In this document: in pieces, positions 61,972-64,000 of the stretch
How the letters are laid out: each line of letters opens with the position of its first letter
Position numbering within the stretch: position 1 is the first letter of the stretch
NCBI GenBank assembly: GCA_035509315.1
Contig: DATJLS010000054.1
Location: forward strand, 1 to 64,000
DNA length: 64,000 nucleotides
Reading direction: 5' to 3'
DNA from: JAKAWQ01 sp035509315
GTDB taxonomy: Bacteria > Pseudomonadota > Alphaproteobacteria > Acetobacterales > Acetobacteraceae
Translations under genes and position numbers: made by a program
Notes under the pieces: generated by a model
Seen by the model: only the letters and a program-made list of their open reading frames with translations
Databases searched by the model: none
Told to the model about the DNA's origin: nothing

Positions 61972-62644
61972 CATTGTTTTGGCGGGCAACTTCAAGCGAT
62001 CAACCGATTGCGGCCAATCGGTCTTGTGGCTTCAGGAAGGCTTTCGGCGAGATCGCGGCATCAAGCGCTTCGGCTTGCCGCCAGGGCCGTGAAATCGATC
62101 AACAAACGTCAATACATATAAAAAGGGCAAACGCGGGATGACCGCTTAATTATTACGATATCGGTCTAATCTCTTGGCCGCTTCCGCAATCCTGGACCAA
62201 TCTGCCAGAAGCCACATCGATCCGGCGGAAACCGGCGCGGTTCGCCTGAACCCTGTCGGCCGCGACGGACGCCCCCATGCACCTCGGCATGCGCGAACCG
62301 CGCCATGTATCTGTTTTGCGAGCATCGTCATGCGGCGAGCCAATTCCCTCCGATTGCGATCTGCCGAACCATCGTGGATTCCGCCCGGATTCTTTTGCCT
62401 TCTCGTCAAAGTCATGAAACCAATCGTCAAAATCACGATCCGAGCATGGCGACAAGAAATCTTCATGTTCTAGACAAACATTTTCCAATCGACCGTGAAC
62501 AAAAGCCTCGCCCCGCGCGCGTTACAAGACGAAAGATTTGATACAAATCGAAACGATTGCCATGAAAAGACCACCGCCCGACCGCTGTAAGGTCTCAGCT
62601 CAGAGCAAGTCTGCACGCTGAGTTGATAGCCGGAGGGCAAAGGA
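61972..62644. other. 673-bp gap before the sulfotransferase gene
   Basis: It contains the perfect hairpin ACCGATTG-CGGC-CAATCGGT at 62003-62022 and a degenerate duplication: GCGAACCGCGCCATG occurs at 61957-61971 and 62293-62307, each followed by TGTTTTG and later CCGATTGCG. Base composition is lower in GC than the genes. A 111-residue minus-strand frame at 62153-62488 lacks support. Confidence 0.45.
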
Positions 62645-63403
62645 ATGCGCTCACAACCGCTTTGGATCGTCGGCGCCCCGCGCTCAGGAACAACCTTCCT
62701 CGCGGCGGTCCTGAACCGCCATCCGATGATCGGGCTCACCAATGAGAGCCGGGTGTTCGTGCTGCTGAAGCATATCCTCGAGCGGGCATGCGCCGAACCG
62801 GAACTCCTCGATCATGAGCAGCGCGAGCGCTTTACCGCATTCCTCAAGCGCGAGGCGGGAGGCCTGATCGAGCGCTATTATCGGGAAGCGCTGGGGATCG
62901 CCACGCCTGTCTGGGGCGACAAGCACCCGCCTTACGCTGACCCCACGGTGCTTTCCGGCCGTGCCGGGGCAAGGCCGTTGCTGCCCGTCTCTGGCTCGTG
63001 CCTCCGGCTCATTCGCGAGGTTCTGCCGGATTCGAAATTCATCCATATCCATCGGGAGCCCACCGATGTGGCCCATTCGCTCGATCGCAAGGGTTGGGTG
63101 CCCTCGGTCGCTGACGGAATGGCCGTATGGCGGCAATATGTGCGGGAGATTGACGAGTTCTTTGGCGAGCTCGACGAAGCCAACCGGCTGGTGGTCGCCT
63201 ATGCCGACCTGCTCGAGGAGCCGGAGGAGACCGCTTCCTCGCTCGCGCGATTCCTTGGCCTGGCCGATGCTCGGCCGATGGAGCTTTTTCTTCGCGCCCA
63301 GCACCAGGCTCCGACGCCATTCAGCGCGCCGGTCAGGAATCTCAACGCGGTCTATGGAACCCGCGAGCCCTTGCGACTGGTTGCGGAGCGCGAAGCATCG
63401 TGA
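62645..63403 (+). CDS. Sulfotransferase family protein
   Basis: The 252-residue protein has the PAPS loop WIVGAPRSGTTFLAAVLNRH and the second PAPS motif FIHIHREPTDVAHSLDRKGW, clear marks of the Stf0-like/bacterial sulfotransferase group. CCGGAGGGCAAAGGA precedes ATG 62645. The acceptor is unknown. It is the second sulfotransferase-like gene in the window. Confidence 0.85.
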   Translation: MRSQPLWIVGAPRSGTTFLAAVLNRHPMIGLTNESRVFVLLKHILERACAEPELLDHEQRERFTAFLKREAGGLIERYYREALGIATPVWGDKHPPYADPTVLSGRAGARPLLPVSGSCLRLIREVLPDSKFIHIHREPTDVAHSLDRKGWVPSVADGMAVWRQYVREIDEFFGELDEANRLVVAYADLLEEPEETASSLARFLGLADARPMELFLRAQHQAPTPFSAPVRNLNAVYGTREPLRLVAEREAS

Positions 63404-63493
63404 GCCCAGCATCGTAGATCGAGCATCGTAAACAGAGACCGGGCGGGTGCCAGAGCGATGCTCCGTCCCGAGCAGAAATCGTGAGGCCTCCTC

Positions 63494-64000
63494 TCAGCTT
63501 TCGAAGAGCCATCCCGACTCGGTGGCGAATCGCGCCGCCGCGAGGCCAAGCGCCATCGCCCCCACGACGAAGGCACCGAGACCCGCCGCGCTTAGAGCCG
63601 CGGTCACCTCTCCCTGGTCGAACAGAACGATCGTTTGAAAAGCGAAGGTCCCCGGCACCATGATGATGATGCCGGGGACCGTGAGCGCGATGCGAGGGCA
63701 GGGATGCCCGGCACGACTCACGCGGTCCCGCACAAAGGATGCGAGCAGGCCCACGATGAAGGCGCCGGCGAGGGTCGCCGGAGCGAGCGCCATCCCGGCA
63801 TCGTGCAGGCCAAGCCTCAGCTCATTGCCGATCAGGGCGAGACCGGCAACGGTGAGCGCAGTTCGCCAGGAGCTGTTGTAGAGGATCGCGAAGCCGCAAC
63901 CGCCCGCGAGAGTGGCGATCGCGCGGAAGAAAAGGCGTGTGGCCTCGCTCTCGGGCGCAAAGGGCGGCGGCGCTGCCGTCAGGCCGGCAAGGCTTGCCAC
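63494..64000 (-). CDS. Threonine/serine exporter (ThrE/YjjB-like) family, 3' part
   Basis: The last 168 residues are in the window; the frame continues past base 64000. About five hydrophobic helices are visible, with the family motif LTVPGIIIMVPGTFAF and the following GAFIVGLLASF-type helices. The family exports threonine/serine or acts with YjjP in succinate export. The window edge GTG may be internal. Confidence 0.75.
   Translation of the reverse strand: MASLAGLTAAPPPFAPESEATRLFFRAIATLAGGCGFAILYNSSWRTALTVAGLALIGNELRLGLHDAGMALAPATLAGAFIVGLLASFVRDRVSRAGHPCPRIALTVPGIIIMVPGTFAFQTIVLFDQGEVTAALSAAGLGAFVVGAMALGLAAARFATESGWLFES

Noticed and set aside
62153..62488. 111-codon minus-strand frame
   Set aside because: It crosses a degenerate duplication, has mixed composition and no similarity that I can see.

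Overview
The window is high-GC DNA from an alphaproteobacterium, most likely Rhodospirillales and probably Acetobacteraceae. The class-level call rests on the short prolyl-tRNA synthetase without an editing domain, the proS-lolC-lolD-dnaE and rplU-rpmA-obgE-proB-proA-nadD gene orders, and an ArsR-methyltransferase gene next to metH. The family-level call is inference. I see no rRNA, tRNA or CRISPR array.

Layout. 1-2.8 kb: the 3' end of an IS5-type transposase, a CTAG-bounded repeat, and a small cluster (XRE-cupin regulator, GNAT acetyltransferase, flavin monooxygenase). 2.9-16.2 kb: a housekeeping block with kdsB, proS, lolC, lolD, dnaE, rplU, rpmA, obgE, proB, proA, and one reading frame that fuses NadD to the ribosome-silencing factor RsfS. 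16.2-18.1 kb: a poor region with two overlapping small ORFs, an SDR remnant and a VOC-fold protein. 18.1-22.6 kb: metH behind an ArsR-methyltransferase regulator with a palindrome at its start codon. 22.7-27.4 kb: a sulfotransferase-like protein, a Tat-type periplasmic protein, apt and a class-III aminotransferase. 27.9-34.8 kb: a ugpBAEC-type ABC importer, an AtzG-like subunit plus amidase, and an atypical SDR. 34.9-39.2 kb: an acyltransferase, two stress-type proteins, a haloacid-dehalogenase-like enzyme and a DUF1345 membrane protein. 39.5-43.4 kb: an organic-acid cassette (MFS, MmgE/PrpD, tartrate/D-malate-type dehydrogenase). 43.5-49.9 kb: a YghU-type GST, a metallophosphoesterase-cupredoxin-ECF sigma-anti-sigma operon, a His-rich PadR regulator with a perfect palindrome, an aldo/keto reductase and a DUF1194 protein. 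50-56.4 kb: an S24-like regulator, a DHA2 exporter, pyrD, a HAD hydrolase and an M20 peptidase. 56.6-64 kb: a NodT-type outer-membrane factor, a PRC-barrel protein, an MFS protein coupled to a sulfatase, a sulfotransferase and a partial ThrE/YjjB-like exporter.

The most unusual layer is intergenic. At least 13 elements of about 50-112 bp fall into three families, each built as two stem-loops joined by a short linker. Nine copies belong to one family (called R here). Seven of them are oriented like an adjacent upstream gene, and six of those begin at or within about 5 bp of that gene's stop codon or run inside its 3' end. One R copy is read as protein and forms the C-terminal tail of the AtzG-like subunit. 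The other four copies are two 111-112 bp families (M1, M2) bounded by CTAG or a one-base variant. Both M1 copies supply the TAG stop codon of the neighbouring gene.
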